Shown here piece after piece: positions 1 to 10,385 of a stretch of DNA of 64,000 nucleotides; within the stretch, counting starts at the first letter, position 1, and the number at the start of each line of letters is the position of its first letter. The notes beneath the pieces were generated by a model. The model made no database searches. It was given only the letters and a program-made list of their open reading frames with translations, and was not told the origin of the DNA. Where the stretch lies: contig CANUEZ040000156.1 of the NCBI GenBank assembly GCA_948099385.1, positions 3,782,001-3,846,000 on the forward strand. Reading direction: 5' to 3'. The stretch comes from Fasciola hepatica. Taxonomy: Eukaryota; Platyhelminthes; Trematoda; Plagiorchiida; Fasciolidae. The translations under genes were made by a program, and so were the position numbers.

Positions 1-479
1 ATATGGCGTTCGATATGCGAAGACAGATATTCCTGAATGGGCGGACGAGATATACTGATCCGACGGCTGCTAAGGAAAACTGTCCAACTTACCCAACTTG
101 ATATTTCGGAAGGGGCGAATGAGCCGCACAACAGGCCACCGGCTTATTTGGAACACCACTGCTGCCTTGTAGGTTGCATTTGGGTGTGTAAAGGCTAGAT
201 GTGCATCCCCGAGCAAAAGAACCAAATGAGGTACCGTCAACTTACTTTCTACTCCGAAATGAGCGACCGAGTAGTAAAACAGTGTCGAGCGGTGCTGAGG
301 ACACCGCATTGTATCAAATTCCCGTAAATCTCCATGAACAATTTTGAAAATATGCACTCTGATTATGATACGGCGTCCCCGGCAAGCCGCGAAGTACGAT
401 TTGCCCAGGAACCTCCAGTATCTTTTCTCTAAAATGCCTCACCAACTTCCTCCCCCCCCCCCCCCCTAATTTAAGATCG
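1..479. other. Unassigned left edge with poly-C tract
   Basis: I recognise no gene here. One open frame on the minus strand covers 70-357 (95 codons) without known motifs or clear splice sites. A run of 15 C residues sits at 452-466, directly before the coding remains of the first RTE element. It may mark the 5' edge of that element or simply be a homopolymer. Confidence 0.4.
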
Positions 480-1250
480 ATGCAAAATGCCACGGGTGAT
501 TGCGACTCTGATGAAAACAGTAGTTCAGGAGTCGAGTATAAATCGAATGGACTACTTAAGCCTAAATATTCACTTCAATGGGTTGCCTTTAACGTCCGCA
601 CACTATGTCAGATAGGGCAACAGGCTGCCCTCGCTAAAATTCTTGACACTTTTAAAATAGATGTATACTGTGTCTCCGAAACACGTATACAAGACCCCAC
701 TTTTGTGATCACTCTTAGCACCCCAGATACATCCTCAGTGTCTCACCTCACTCTTCGCATGTCGTGTGACCCGGTTTCAAGTGTTTGTGGTTAGGCTGGT
801 GTTGGGATTGCTTTGAGCATGAGAGCTGAGCATGTACTGGTAGACTGGCTGTGTGCAATTCAGTTGGATGGTTCTGTTCGTGTCAACCACAACAAACTGG
901 AGGGCCAATGTTTGTTCATCTTGTCTGTGTATGCACCGACTGACAGCAGTTCCTCTGAAACCAAGGTCGAACCCTGCTTGGATTTTTTCTCAGCTGCTTC
1001 GAAGCGCACGTTTAACGGACGTGGCGATCATTGCTAGGGATTTCAATGCCCAAGTCAGCCGGTTGCGATATCCCGAAAGGCACACTGAAGGTCCGTTTGC
1101 CAACCGAGCAGATCGCACTGACAACGGTGATCGTCTCATCTAGCTATGCTCCGACCACAGATTATTCCTGGCGAGTACGAACTTCTGCCATAAGAAGCGG
1201 CACAGACGAACATGGCGTCCGCCTACGTCTTCACAACGTTTGACTCAGAC
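480..1250 (+). pseudogene. RTE-1 AP endonuclease domain, broken
   Basis: This is the N-terminal apurinic-type endonuclease that nicks target DNA in RTE elements. The first frame (480-794) shows AFNVRTLCQIGQQAALAKIL and CVSETRIQD, which carry the family's Asn and Glu. Further pieces in other frames show VYAPTDSSSSETK (about 923-970) and ARDFNAQVSRL (about 1035-1070), where the usual GDFN has become RDFN. Then comes ADRTDNGDRLI (about 1105-1140), which matches the segment that follows GDFN in flatworm RTE elements. At least three frameshifts separate these pieces. The domain is recognisable end to end but is not functional. Confidence 0.8.
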
Positions 1251-1590
1251 TGACCACGTTTTAATTGGTCACCACTGACGTGGACCAGTTGAAGATTGTC
1301 GTTCATTTTGGTCCACGCCTGTGGACTCAGAACACGCTTTGGTATGTGCTCGCTTCCGTTTACGTCTCGTCCGAGGTTGCACGAACGTAAATGCCACTTG
1401 TCCCGCGCAGCTGATTCCGGACGGTAATCAGCGATCTGCTTTTCAGTCCGAGCTGTTTACATGGCTATCTATGTAGCCGGATGTTCAGGACCCAGAGGAA
1501 CGCTGGCAACAAATCAAAGAAGCCTTGTATACTGCGTCCAGTGCCACATAAGACTCTGGTTCAAGAAGGCCTCACAGACAATGGATATCT

Positions 1591-1938
1591 TTGACATCAG
1601 TTGTTCTGTCGAATGGTCGCAGATCCATCCCTCAGGATGCCATATTCAATGAAGTGCGCAAATCCCTAAGACGCCACCTGACTAGGAGCTTAAGAAATGA
1701 CTACGAACAGTTGTGGGCTGCGAAATGTAGGGAAATGGAAAAGGTTGCGTCCATTTGCAATACTCGCAACCTTTTTCGCTTGATTGGAGGCACCGGACCA
1801 CGGAAACCCGGTATAGATGAGTTAATCAAGGAATCCGACGGCACACTGATTCATTCGCAGGGACGTCGTCTGGATCGTCGGACGGAGCACTTAAAGGAAC
1901 AATCCATTGGCGCACCTCGACGGTTGACCTTCCTGTAA
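1591..1938 (+). pseudogene. RTE-1 linker between endonuclease and RT
   Basis: An open stretch of 115 codons encodes the basic helical linker typical of this RTE group. It includes RSIPQDAIFNEVRKSLRRHL, LTRSLRNDYEQLWAAKCREM and NTRNLFRLIGGTG. The last part, near HSQGRRLDRRTEHLKEQ, corresponds to the segment just before the reverse transcriptase. It lies between the endonuclease and RT pieces of RTE-1 in the same orientation. On its own it could pass for a small gene, but position and motifs place it inside the retrotransposon. Confidence 0.75.
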
Positions 1939-2468
1939 GGGTATGATCCGACACATCGTTTGATGGACGGTTTAATCTCACTGGCAGACACTACGTCAGC
2001 ACGAGCCCCTAAAGTGTCCACGAAACCACGATCAGCAGGACAGCGGATCGATGGCGTGAATCGATAGACGAAACGAATTCTGTCAGCGGCATGCATGCCT
2101 CAAGGCGCGGTCGTCCACACCAGTCGGACCAATGAGTCGTGTGCAACGAGTGGGTGTATGTGGCGGCAACCTATATACCCTTTGTTTTTTTTACTAATAA
2201 CACGACGTGATTCTGAGGCCGATCTGAGTTCTCACAAGAGTTAGTGGGACGGTATAAAACACTTCAGAATTCATCTGTAAGGGAAACGATGCAGGTGGAT
2301 ATCACTCCTCCATCAGAAATGGAGGTTACGTGGGGGATAGGTTACTTGAAAAGGTACAAAGCCGCTGGAGAGGATGGGTGATCTCCTTCTGTTTTGGTTT
2401 GAGAGCCAACACATCTCCTCAGGGTAATATGGGATAGTGAGCATGTTCGCAGGGAATGATGTTATTCA

Positions 2469-3345
2469 GTGATTGTGCTGATTTACAAAAAAGTTGACAG
2501 ATCCCCTTGTGAAAACCACCGAGGAATTAGCTTGGTAAATATTGCGTCCCAATTGTTCACCGGGCTCATTCTCCACCAAATATTCAGTGCCCTTGAAATG
2601 TGTACGCGTGAGAACCAAGCTGGTTTCAAACCCCATCGAAGTTGTATCGACCACGCTTTTACCCTTAGGCAATCCTTAGAGCACAGACACATCTTCTGAA
2701 AACTCAACATCTCTGTCTTTCCTGATCTGAAAGCGGCGGCCGATTCAGTCGACTGCACAGTTCTCTGGGGCTTCCTCTCATTGAAGGATGCGCCAGAGAA
2801 ATTTAAATTTATTTCTCTTTTCCAATGCTTGTATGCGAATAGCCGTAGCAGTGTTCGCGCTCACAGTGTTTTTTCACTCGAGTTCGCCACGGCAAGTGAT
2901 GTTGGTCACGGTTGCCCTCTTCTGCCATTCCTCTTTAATTTTTTAATTGGACTGATTCTTGAGATAGCCCCTTCCTCGTGTGAGAATGTGGCATCGATCT
3001 TTGCTCAGGCAGTAAACTGTCTGACCTGGAATACGCGGACGATATTGTTCTTCTGAGTGAAGATAAGATCCAGATAAGTTGCAAGCTTTCTTAGATAGTC
3101 TAAGCAACAGCGTAGTAATGTTTTGGATGCGTTTTGCACCTTCAAATTGTAAAATGCTATTGCAGGACTGGGTTGGCTCAACACCAAAGCTCTTCTTTGC
3201 AGAAGAATCTCTAGCTGAAGTAGATAAATTTTGTTATCTGGGCAGTTACATCTCACCAGGTGGACAGATATTGGATGAGGTGTCATCGCGTATACAGAAG
3301 GCACGTTTGGTTTTTGCCAACCTGTCATCTGTGGTGCCGATGTGA
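2469..3345 (+). pseudogene. RTE-1 reverse transcriptase and connection region, frameshifted
   Basis: Three open pieces together cover the RT palm and connection. Piece 1 (2469-2699) reads VLIYKKVDRSPCENHRGISL and ENQAGFKPHRSCIDHAFTLR. Piece 2 (2781-3056, plus a frame change) leads into the catalytic YADD box, read as LEYADDIVLLSED with YADD at 3032-3043; the two aspartates are intact. Piece 3 (3079-3345) reads FCYLGSYISPGGQILDEVSS and RIQKARLVFANLSSV, the usual segment after the palm. Stops and indels between pieces rule out a working enzyme even though the catalytic box survives. The minus-strand open frames across the same bases are shadows. Confidence 0.85.
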
Positions 3346-3481
3346 CATCCGGTTATCTGTCAAGGATCGAGTGTATAATGCGCGGCGGTTAGGTTCGTTC
3401 TTTTAAACGATTCAGAAACATGGTCATTAGGAAAAGAATACAGGTGAAGACTGTCAGTGTTCGAGCATCGATTGTCTCCGT

Positions 3482-3549
3482 AGCATTGCCCGAGTATGGT
3501 GTGAACACCGTATCGCCGATGCGGTGTTCCCATCATACTCGGGCATGCT
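3482..3549. repeat. Near-perfect inverted repeat inside RTE-1 (templated insertion)
   Basis: Arms at 3482-3510 and 3522-3549 are reverse complements apart from two substitutions and one extra base, with an 11-nt spacer. The coding frame shows how it arose: RTE elements read ...EHRI-DAEVRR... here, and this copy reads EHRIADA, then 26 extra bases (3523-3548), then EVRRKVLG. The extra bases are the inverted copy of the sequence just upstream. ATGC occurs at both edges (3519-3522 and 3545-3548). A stable hairpin is expected. Confidence 0.85.
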
Positions 3550-3970
3550 GAGGTTCGACGTAAGGTGTTGGGAACCAGAGGTCAGTCTCTGGATCAAATA
3601 CTGAATCTAAACAGGTTAAGGTGGTTGGGACATATGTTACGCATGCCCACCGATAAATTTCCTCGGCGTACACTGTTCTCTGAGGCAGGTAGTTGGTGGA
3701 AGGTAGATCAAGAAGATCAGTCTATAACATGGCAAAAAGGTATGAAAAACTTGACCAGTAGACTTGGCCACGTAGGACGTGTTGTACTTCTAGGTTGGGG
3801 TCCACGCGACCCGCCTATTAAGTGGTTGGAGACATTAGGTGATATGGCTAGGTGTCGCGGCCTGCGGTGTAGTTGTATTCGGACTCTTTCTTTGTTTTCG
3901 CGATTTCCGCGTATTACTTTGGTCTTTTTGAATTTTCTTCACTTTATGCTTCTATTCTTTTTGCCTATCA
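3550..3970 (+). pseudogene. RTE-1 C-terminal region and 3' end
   Basis: The frame at 3565-3975 reads NLNRLRWLGHMLRMP, then PRRTLFSEAGSWWK, HVGRVVLLGWGPRDPPIKWL and ETLGDMARC. This is the conserved tail found at the C-terminus of flatworm RTE polyproteins. The open frame then runs on into AT-rich sequence without recognisable motifs until 3975, which is probably the 3' untranslated end. The tail is matched on the opposite strand at 7852-8103 by the third RTE copy, which supports a shared origin. Confidence 0.8.
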
Positions 3971-4059
3971 CTTGACGATGCTGAAATGTAGGAACCAAAA
4001 CCAGAGCACAGAAGTGCGAGGTTAATGGTTGAATCAACTGAAAATGACCTGAAAGCATG

Positions 4060-5800
4060 GAGATTGCAGCAGAGATCGGTGACTTCGGCAAGCTATTCCG
4101 GCCTCATTCGAAACGCGTCGGGCAGGTGATGCAAGCAGGAGTTGCTTTTGCGCGACACAGTCGGTCAGCTTATACTTGAGCAGAAAAGAAAAATAAAGCG
4201 GTGTAGAGCACTTCGATCGGTTGGTCAACCGACCATGAGACCAAACGATGGTCTTACAACCCCCAGTTCTTGCAGAACCGTAAGATGTGCTTTTCGATCC
4301 GCCGAGCGCAACTGAAATCGCCACAGTCAATAATCAGTGGAAGAACAAAAAGCTGCTAGATAAGACGGACATTCCATCGGAAGTCCACAAGTGCTGCCTG
4401 TCGCCACTGATCGACAGATTACGCACCCTGTTGGGCTCAAAATGGCGGGAATTCTTTCCGACTGATTGGGGTACGTCTGCTCTGTTGCCCATCCCAAAGC
4501 AAGGGAACAAATCAATGTACGAGAACTATAGGAGGATCAGCTTGATCGACTAAACCTCAAAGAATTTCTGCGTGCAGCTACTCAACCACTTCTCTGTTGA
4601 GGAAGACCGGTCCATCCAACCAAACTAAGGGGGTTACCACCGTGCTAGAGATTGTGTGAACCAAATTTGAACGCTACGTCGAGCACTGGATCACCGCCAC
4701 AAGTTCCAGCAGCCAACAGTAGTCTGCTTTATTGGCTTTCGGGTCGCTTTCGACTCAGTTAACCGAGAATGTCTCTGGGTGATAATGGAATCCCACGGTA
4801 TACCTAATAAAATCGCAAGGCTTCTGAGAAGATACTATTTATCCACTAGGGCGTGAGTCCGTATGTATGGTAGAATCCTCTGACTTCACATCCACTACTG
4901 GAGTTCGACAGGGCTGCCATCTTTCCCCGGTGCTATTTAATCACACGACCAACTGGACAACGAGATAGGTACTGACTGATTACCCCGGTGTGCGACTGAG
5001 TCAGGAGACGCACATCTCGGACCTAGAGTTCGCGGTTGACATTGTTGTGCTAGCGGACCCTCTCGCCATGCTTCGACCCGTCCCTGACCGAATCAATTTC
5101 TTTTCAAAGCCCATCGGGCTAGAAGTGAACATTAAGAAAAACAAAAGTATGTCATTTTCCCCAAGGCCATCACCTCAACAGATGCCCATTAATGACCAAT
5201 TAATCGACTGCGTTCCATAATTCAAATATCAGGGCTCTACACCGCTTCCAAACCGTCAGGAAAAGGACGAAGTGGTACTCCGGATAGGCAATGCCAGGGA
5301 AACATTTCTCCAGCTACGACAAGCGTTGTGGACCCGCAGTGAAATCAGTCTTCGGACTAAGGTGCGTGACAGCCGTGCCGCTATATTCCCGTACTCAGCT
5401 ACGGCTGCGAAACCTGACCACTGAGAGCCGAGAATACAAAAAAGTCGGAGGTGTTTGATCACTGGTGCCTACGACGCATTTCGAAAACGAAATGGTGCAA
5501 CAAATGAGCAATGATGAAGTTAGAGAACGGTGCTGTGAAACTGACGAACTCTCAAACTTCCTTCAATGTTATCGACTGCGGTGGCTGGGTCAAATCCTGC
5601 GGTGAACTGAGACGGAACTAACCAGACAAACACTCCATTCGGAGCTCTGCTTTGGATGGCGCTGTCGCCTTGGTGGCTAGCTAAAAACTTGGATCAACCC
5701 TATCGAGAAGGATGTAGAGCGCTTAGGCTTACGGTCGGTCTACAATGCCCGCCAATGGGAGAAAAACTGGATCGCAAACTGAACCGAACTCGCTTTTAAC
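4060..5800 (+). mobile_element. Second RTE-type retrotransposon, 5' truncated, decayed (RTE-2)
   Basis: This plus-strand element begins within the pre-RT linker (GDFGKLFR and HFDRLVNRP, read across frames between 4065 and 4250). It continues through RT motifs TSALLPIPKQGNKSMYENYR and RRISLID (4287-4553), FDSVNRECLW and GIPNKIARLLRRYYLSTRA (about 4740-4855). ISDLEFAVDIVVLAD (4990-5220) follows; the usual FADD box is FAVD here (5029-5040), so one catalytic aspartate is lost. The tail shows GNARETFLQLRQALWTRSEI, CLRRISKTKW and LKTWINPIEKDVERLGLRSV (about 5270-5740). The wording of these motifs differs from RTE-1, so this is a different RTE subfamily. No endonuclease is left; the 5' end is truncated next to the 3' end of RTE-1. 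Confidence 0.8.
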
Positions 5801-7845
5801 CACCGCTCATGATCAGCTGTTGTAAAGGTTTATTGAACTTGGACAGAGAAATTCAGCTCGCCATATCGAGGATCTGCGTTAAATTGGTTCAGTCCAGGTC
5901 CCATGCTCCCTGTCCTAAATTTATCTTGTATTGGCCAAACTATTTGCTTTCCTTTCATGCATTGTCACTACTAAATTCCATGCTGATCATACCCTTGGCC
6001 TCCTCAACCGCGTAACCATTGTTGTTCAGCCATGCTACGTCACGCAGTTCTTTTTAGTCTTGTCTCTATGAAAAGCATCTATGGACCACAATCCCCACGC
6101 GTCTAACAGTTGTTCATATCAGTTTGAGTTTATCGTTTACGTAACCTCCCCGCCCCGCCTGTCTCATCCGTGTGAAAGGGCTGGACTTGGCCGTCTCCCG
6201 CTGATTTCACTCTTTCTGATAACCATGTTAATCCGCTCGTTCTTCACCCGCGCTTGTATATGTGTTACCTCGAATCACTATCTTTCTTCTGATCGTTGAT
6301 TGGCCAAGAGACCTTATAAATAAGGACCTATTTTGTAAGCTACTTGACTCGTTCCTGCATTGCTGTCTCGAACGCTTCCTACCTATTGTTGCTTGAGCGT
6401 CTTGAAGACTTTCTTGACTGTACTGATTCTGCGGTCGGTTTGTCTACAATTTGAAGTATGTTATTGTTTGACAATCTGTCCTCTAATACACGTAGTAAAG
6501 CGAGCCGGTGTTCTATGTCTTCAGACTTGGGGTTTGTTTATCTGCGAGCCACTCAGTTGCGGGACAAAAATCCTGTACAGCTACGATACAAGATATTCAC
6601 AGAGCCGACTCATCCTCTAGCTGGAGATAATCGCGCAAATGTATAAACGTTATACTATCAACTCACTGCCGTTTGAACTTGTGGCTTGACAAAGTAACCA
6701 AAAATCAGTGCGACAAAGATTATTCTGATTTCGTTTACTCAGCGATGAAGTTTTATTGCTGAGAATTAGTTTTGAACCAAAGCGATCAAGCGTACTCGAG
6801 TGTGTTACCGAGGATATTGAAATCACCAAGTTTTCGCATCATTCAATCCCGAATCCGAGGTCTGGGAATCAATTCTGTACATATAAATACACGAACTTGT
6901 TCGGATTCAGATCTAATCAGAAAAATGATTTAGAAAGCAGTAGTCAGCCACTGGGAAACAAATCGCCTACAACGAACGAGATGAAAAGAAAAATCCTCAC
7001 ATTTTAGATTTCAGGTATTGATTACACATCACAAAACCAGATCAGCCCATCATTTTATTTTATTCATGGGGCGCATGCTATCAAGGAAGCGTAGTTTCCG
7101 GCCCTCTCGAGTCTCAATATTGGTAAGAATAAAGTGTCAAGGTGTGTGAACTCTCACTGGTGTGCAATTTAGGCGGTGGCTTTGAGTAAATTTACTTGAC
7201 ATACATAATAACTTGTATCCAACTCCATCAGTTCCCTTTAGAATTAGGTTGAAAGTCGGTTTAAAAAATCATTGTCAACTCGGGAGATTCGACAAAGATT
7301 AATATAGCTGGCGTTCATAGTATGCTGAAGGTCAGACAAATGAACAGTTCGATATCTTGAAGGAGAACAGGAGCAAATGCATTGAGCTTTTACTCCTGGA
7401 AACATGAGGCACATACCAAAACTCACAAATTATGAAGTATGAAATCCGCACCAAAAACTGATGTAGGATCCAAAAAAGATTGCATCCTTTATTAGTCCAA
7501 ATGACTATGACTTCATCATCCACTAGGTACGATCGGTAAAGCAGGGACCCTACACATTTTTGGTATAAATCAACCCTAATGTCAACATTGCCGACTTTGT
7601 TTTGTTACGCGAAACAAAGCCACTGGATGGTTAGCACTTGCTTTTGTGAGTTTCTACTGATGGTTTTTACTCCAGAACGTTTTTCCTGCAGGCTAGTCAT
7701 TCGTCTTCGAAGTTCAATCTAGTTCGAAAAACCCTTAACCATGCGCCGGGTGTGGTAGTTTTGATTGCCATCTCCGTGTGGAAACTTAAACCGGCAATAT
7801 AACATCAAAAAACCCCGCAAATATTGGGATCAATTCGATGGAAAA
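5801..7845. other. No gene recognised between RTE-2 and RTE-3
   Basis: About 2 kb without recognisable coding content. The first part (5801-6100) may be the 3' untranslated end of RTE-2. Several open frames of 60-86 codons occur on the plus strand (for example 6360-6620 and 6756-7007), but they lack known motifs, overlap in different frames and have no convincing splice context. Confidence 0.5.
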
Positions 7846-7851
7846 GTTATA

Positions 7852-8456
7852 TCAAATAAAACCTCCCTGATCATAACATTTAGCCATATCCTCCAATGTA
7901 TCCGACCATCGTATGGGTGGGTCACTTGAACTCCAACTTGGAAACATTACACAACTTAGGCGGCCAATTCCATTGGTCATGATTTGCATCCCAGTCTTCC
8001 GTGTTGTGCATTGGACACCGCTGCTCATCATCCAAAAACTACCTGTCCCAACCAAAATTGCGAGGGGAGGAGGAGGAGCACGCACGATACAGGTCTTAGA
8101 CATTTTATCTCGATCAGCCTTAGTGCCTCATCTGATTATTTCGTTTCGTGTCTAATATTCTGCGTCTAACCTCAGCATTACTAATACGGTGTTCCCAACG
8201 GATTCGCGCAATGATATGAAAATGCCGGTTTTTGAACACCGATAATCTTTCTGCATCCTCCACCAGTAGTGACCAAATTTCTGAACAAGACATAAGAAAT
8301 GAAATAACTGCTGTGGTGTACACTCGACTGTTGATAGATAAAAGGATTTAACATGGAGGCCACAGATGACTGAGGCTGGTAAAAACCAAATGCGCCTTCT
8401 GTATACCTGAGAGTAATTTGTCCGATATGCAGTCTTTGAATGAAATATAAATGCAT
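7852..8456 (-). pseudogene. RTE-3 connection and C-terminal tail
   Basis: Two overlapping open pieces on the minus strand cover the end of the RTE polyprotein. The first (8323-8120) reads TTAVISFLMSCSEIWSLLVE and DAERLSVFKNRHFHIIARIR. The second (8103-7852) carries the GWGPRDPP-like tail, here SSSDPPIRWSDTLEDMAK. The plus-strand open frames across the same bases are shadows. The intact equivalent segment of RTE-1 is interrupted by the 26-bp inverted insertion; this copy reads EHRISNAEVRRR without it. Confidence 0.75.
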
Positions 8457-9339
8457 TGATAACAGAACTTATCTGCTTGGTTTATGTTCGCCCCAGATAC
8501 CGTAAGATTCAGTGTTGCACTAATCCAGACCTAAAGGCAACTTACACTTTGAAGGCGCAAAACGCACTTTTTTCGCCACATACTTGCGTATGAGTGAAGT
8601 ATAGGGGTCACACTCCATAGAACCAAAGGCTCACTGCAATGAGACTTAGAGTGTAGGATCACAATAGGTCCCGATGGGTCACGTGTGATAGCCAGCAGGT
8701 CGAAAACAGATTACTGTCTACCAAACAATGCTACTAAGTTTCTTCTAGCTGTTTAGCAAATATTATAACTTACGTGGATCTGTATTCCGAATAACTATTT
8801 TGTCCACACATTCAAATTCTAACACCTTTTCACCCGGAAGAGATTTAATACCACTATTTTTACATTACAAAATGGCGTTCTCCAGAACAATATCAATCAC
8901 AAAGTTAAAAAGAAAAGTGTGGAGGTGACAGCGAAATCGAAAAATATCTCTAGCTTTCTCCTCGGGTGAAGTACTTTAGTAAGCAATAAATCGATTTCGG
9001 CAAGTCATGTACAGGGTAATACGACAGAAGAGAAATTGTGGCAAACCATTAAACAAGAGCCAAAAAACTGCCCGTTCAACTGAGTCGAACGCCGTTTCCA
9101 GATGGCAAAATGCAGCAACGGTGTGCGCATCAAAGTTGTGTCTCTGTTCTCAAGATTTTCGAACAGTGAAGATGTGATAAACACCACATCCACCGGTTTG
9201 AAAATCAACTTGATTCTCAGTTGTATAGAATGACACCAGCAAGCACCTTACATGCGACGCTGACCAGACTTATTCCCCTGTGGTTCAAAGAGAAAGACCA
9301 GTTGCTTTCCTTATAAACCGGTACGATCACCGATTCAAG

Positions 9340-9552
9340 CTAACTCTTTGGAACTTGTTTTTCGTCCCAAATAAAACTGAGTAGTTTTGAGAACTTCAGT
9401 AACCATGCTGAGGTACCATTTTGAAAACAAACGAAGGTGATATATCCAGTCCAGCAGCCTTGTCGTTTTAGGTAGCTTATCGCACGGAGAACCTTCGCTT
9501 CTGACGGGGGATTGTCATATATATCAAGGGCTCCAATCATGGAGCTATACAT
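9340..9552 (-). pseudogene. RTE-3 RT N-terminal block
   Basis: This open piece encodes the start of the RTE reverse transcriptase: PPSEAKVLRAISYLKRQGCW, then KLLSFIWDEKQVPKSWLES after a frame-preserving read-through of a stop. It lies downstream (in minus-strand order) of the linker piece at 9994-9788. It is listed separately because it anchors orientation and family for the whole copy. It is a fragment, not a gene. Confidence 0.75.
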
Positions 9553-10385
9553 TACACCTGTTATGGATAAAAGATAGTTGAACTATTCTTCAAAATGCTC
9601 CACCCAACGACTTAGACGACGCTCCTGAGTCCGAATCGGTGGGCTGTTTGCCTTTTTGGTCGGCTTTCTAACGTCTGGCTTTCTAATCGTTAGAAAAGGT
9701 TACGGTTGTTGCCGATCACCGCAGCCTTTTTCATCTCCCCACACTTTGTAGTCCACCACTACTCATGGTAGTTTCTGGAGCTAAAAGTCAGTTGGTGTCC
9801 AAAGCATTTCCATGCCTCGTCATATCCAGAGGAACCAAACTGCACCCATCTATCAACAAAAATGAAGATGCAGATATTCGTTTTTTCTGCGTACGTCCGT
9901 TTCTTCGGCCTTCGGCAAGATGAGTAGCGTGAAATAGGGCTCTACTTATCTCTGCCCATAGTTCATCTGAATTAAGGGCACTCGGCTGCATCAAAAACCT
10001 GGCGGATGATTTTGTTCAAAAAAACGGACCGATCATTATCGTCTATTCGCAGCTGTGGGAATGGTTGGCTGTAGCATTGGTTCAGCCGCTGACGAGGTGA
10101 AGGCTAAAACGTGCGCAGACACAGTAAGACCACCATCCGCAGACGTAGACCACAATGAGCAACAACCTTGAATTTATCAGCACCAGCGGTAATCGTTAGG
10201 AATACGGTCGATCTGATCCCAACTTTGTGAGGACGCAGGAAAATGCCAAGCTGGTCGGTGCCGCAATGTCCTCATGTATTTAAAGTTTTTAAACTGATTG
10301 TACTTCTTGCCGAGTTGATTCCCTACAGTGTCCTTTCCTAAAGCATGGTCGCTAGAACAAGATGTTGTAATAATAAGCACTTAAC

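Larger units (their letters stand above)
480..3970 (+). mobile_element. RTE-type non-LTR retrotransposon, near full length, decayed (RTE-1)
   Basis: The plus strand carries the remains of one long polyprotein in the RTE order: an AP-type endonuclease (480-1250), a linker (1590-1935), a reverse transcriptase (2469-3060), a connection region (3080-3345) and the RTE C-terminal region (3565-3880). Such elements copy themselves by target-primed reverse transcription in the nucleus. The pieces lie in at least six frames separated by stops and indels, so this copy cannot make a working protein. The region at about 1940-2465 is hard to read and may contain extra sequence. The element ends near 3970, just before a second RTE element in the same orientation. 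Clade assignment rests on motif reading: AFNVRTLCQIGQQ, NHRGISLV, YADDIVLL, RLRWLGHMLRMP and GWGPRDPPIKWLETLGDMA. Confidence 0.85.
7850..10385 (-). mobile_element. Third RTE-type retrotransposon, minus strand, 5' truncated (RTE-3)
   Basis: Read from high to low coordinates, this element shows the end of the endonuclease (HRPAWHFPASSQSWDQIDRI near 10250-10200, where the usual IDH is IDR), then the linker (SDELWAEISRALFHATHLAE, 9994-9788). The N-terminal RT follows (PPSEAKVLRAISYLKRQGCW and NHRGISLVSVACK, 9552-9230). Then come the connection region (VEDAERLSVFKNRHFHIIAR and IRWEHRISNAEVRRRIL, 8323-8120) and the C-terminal tail (DPPIRWSDTLEDMAK, 8103-7852). It belongs with RTE-1 rather than RTE-2 by motif wording. 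The RT palm between about 9000 and 8460 is too eroded to read. Stops and frameshifts are frequent. Confidence 0.8.
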
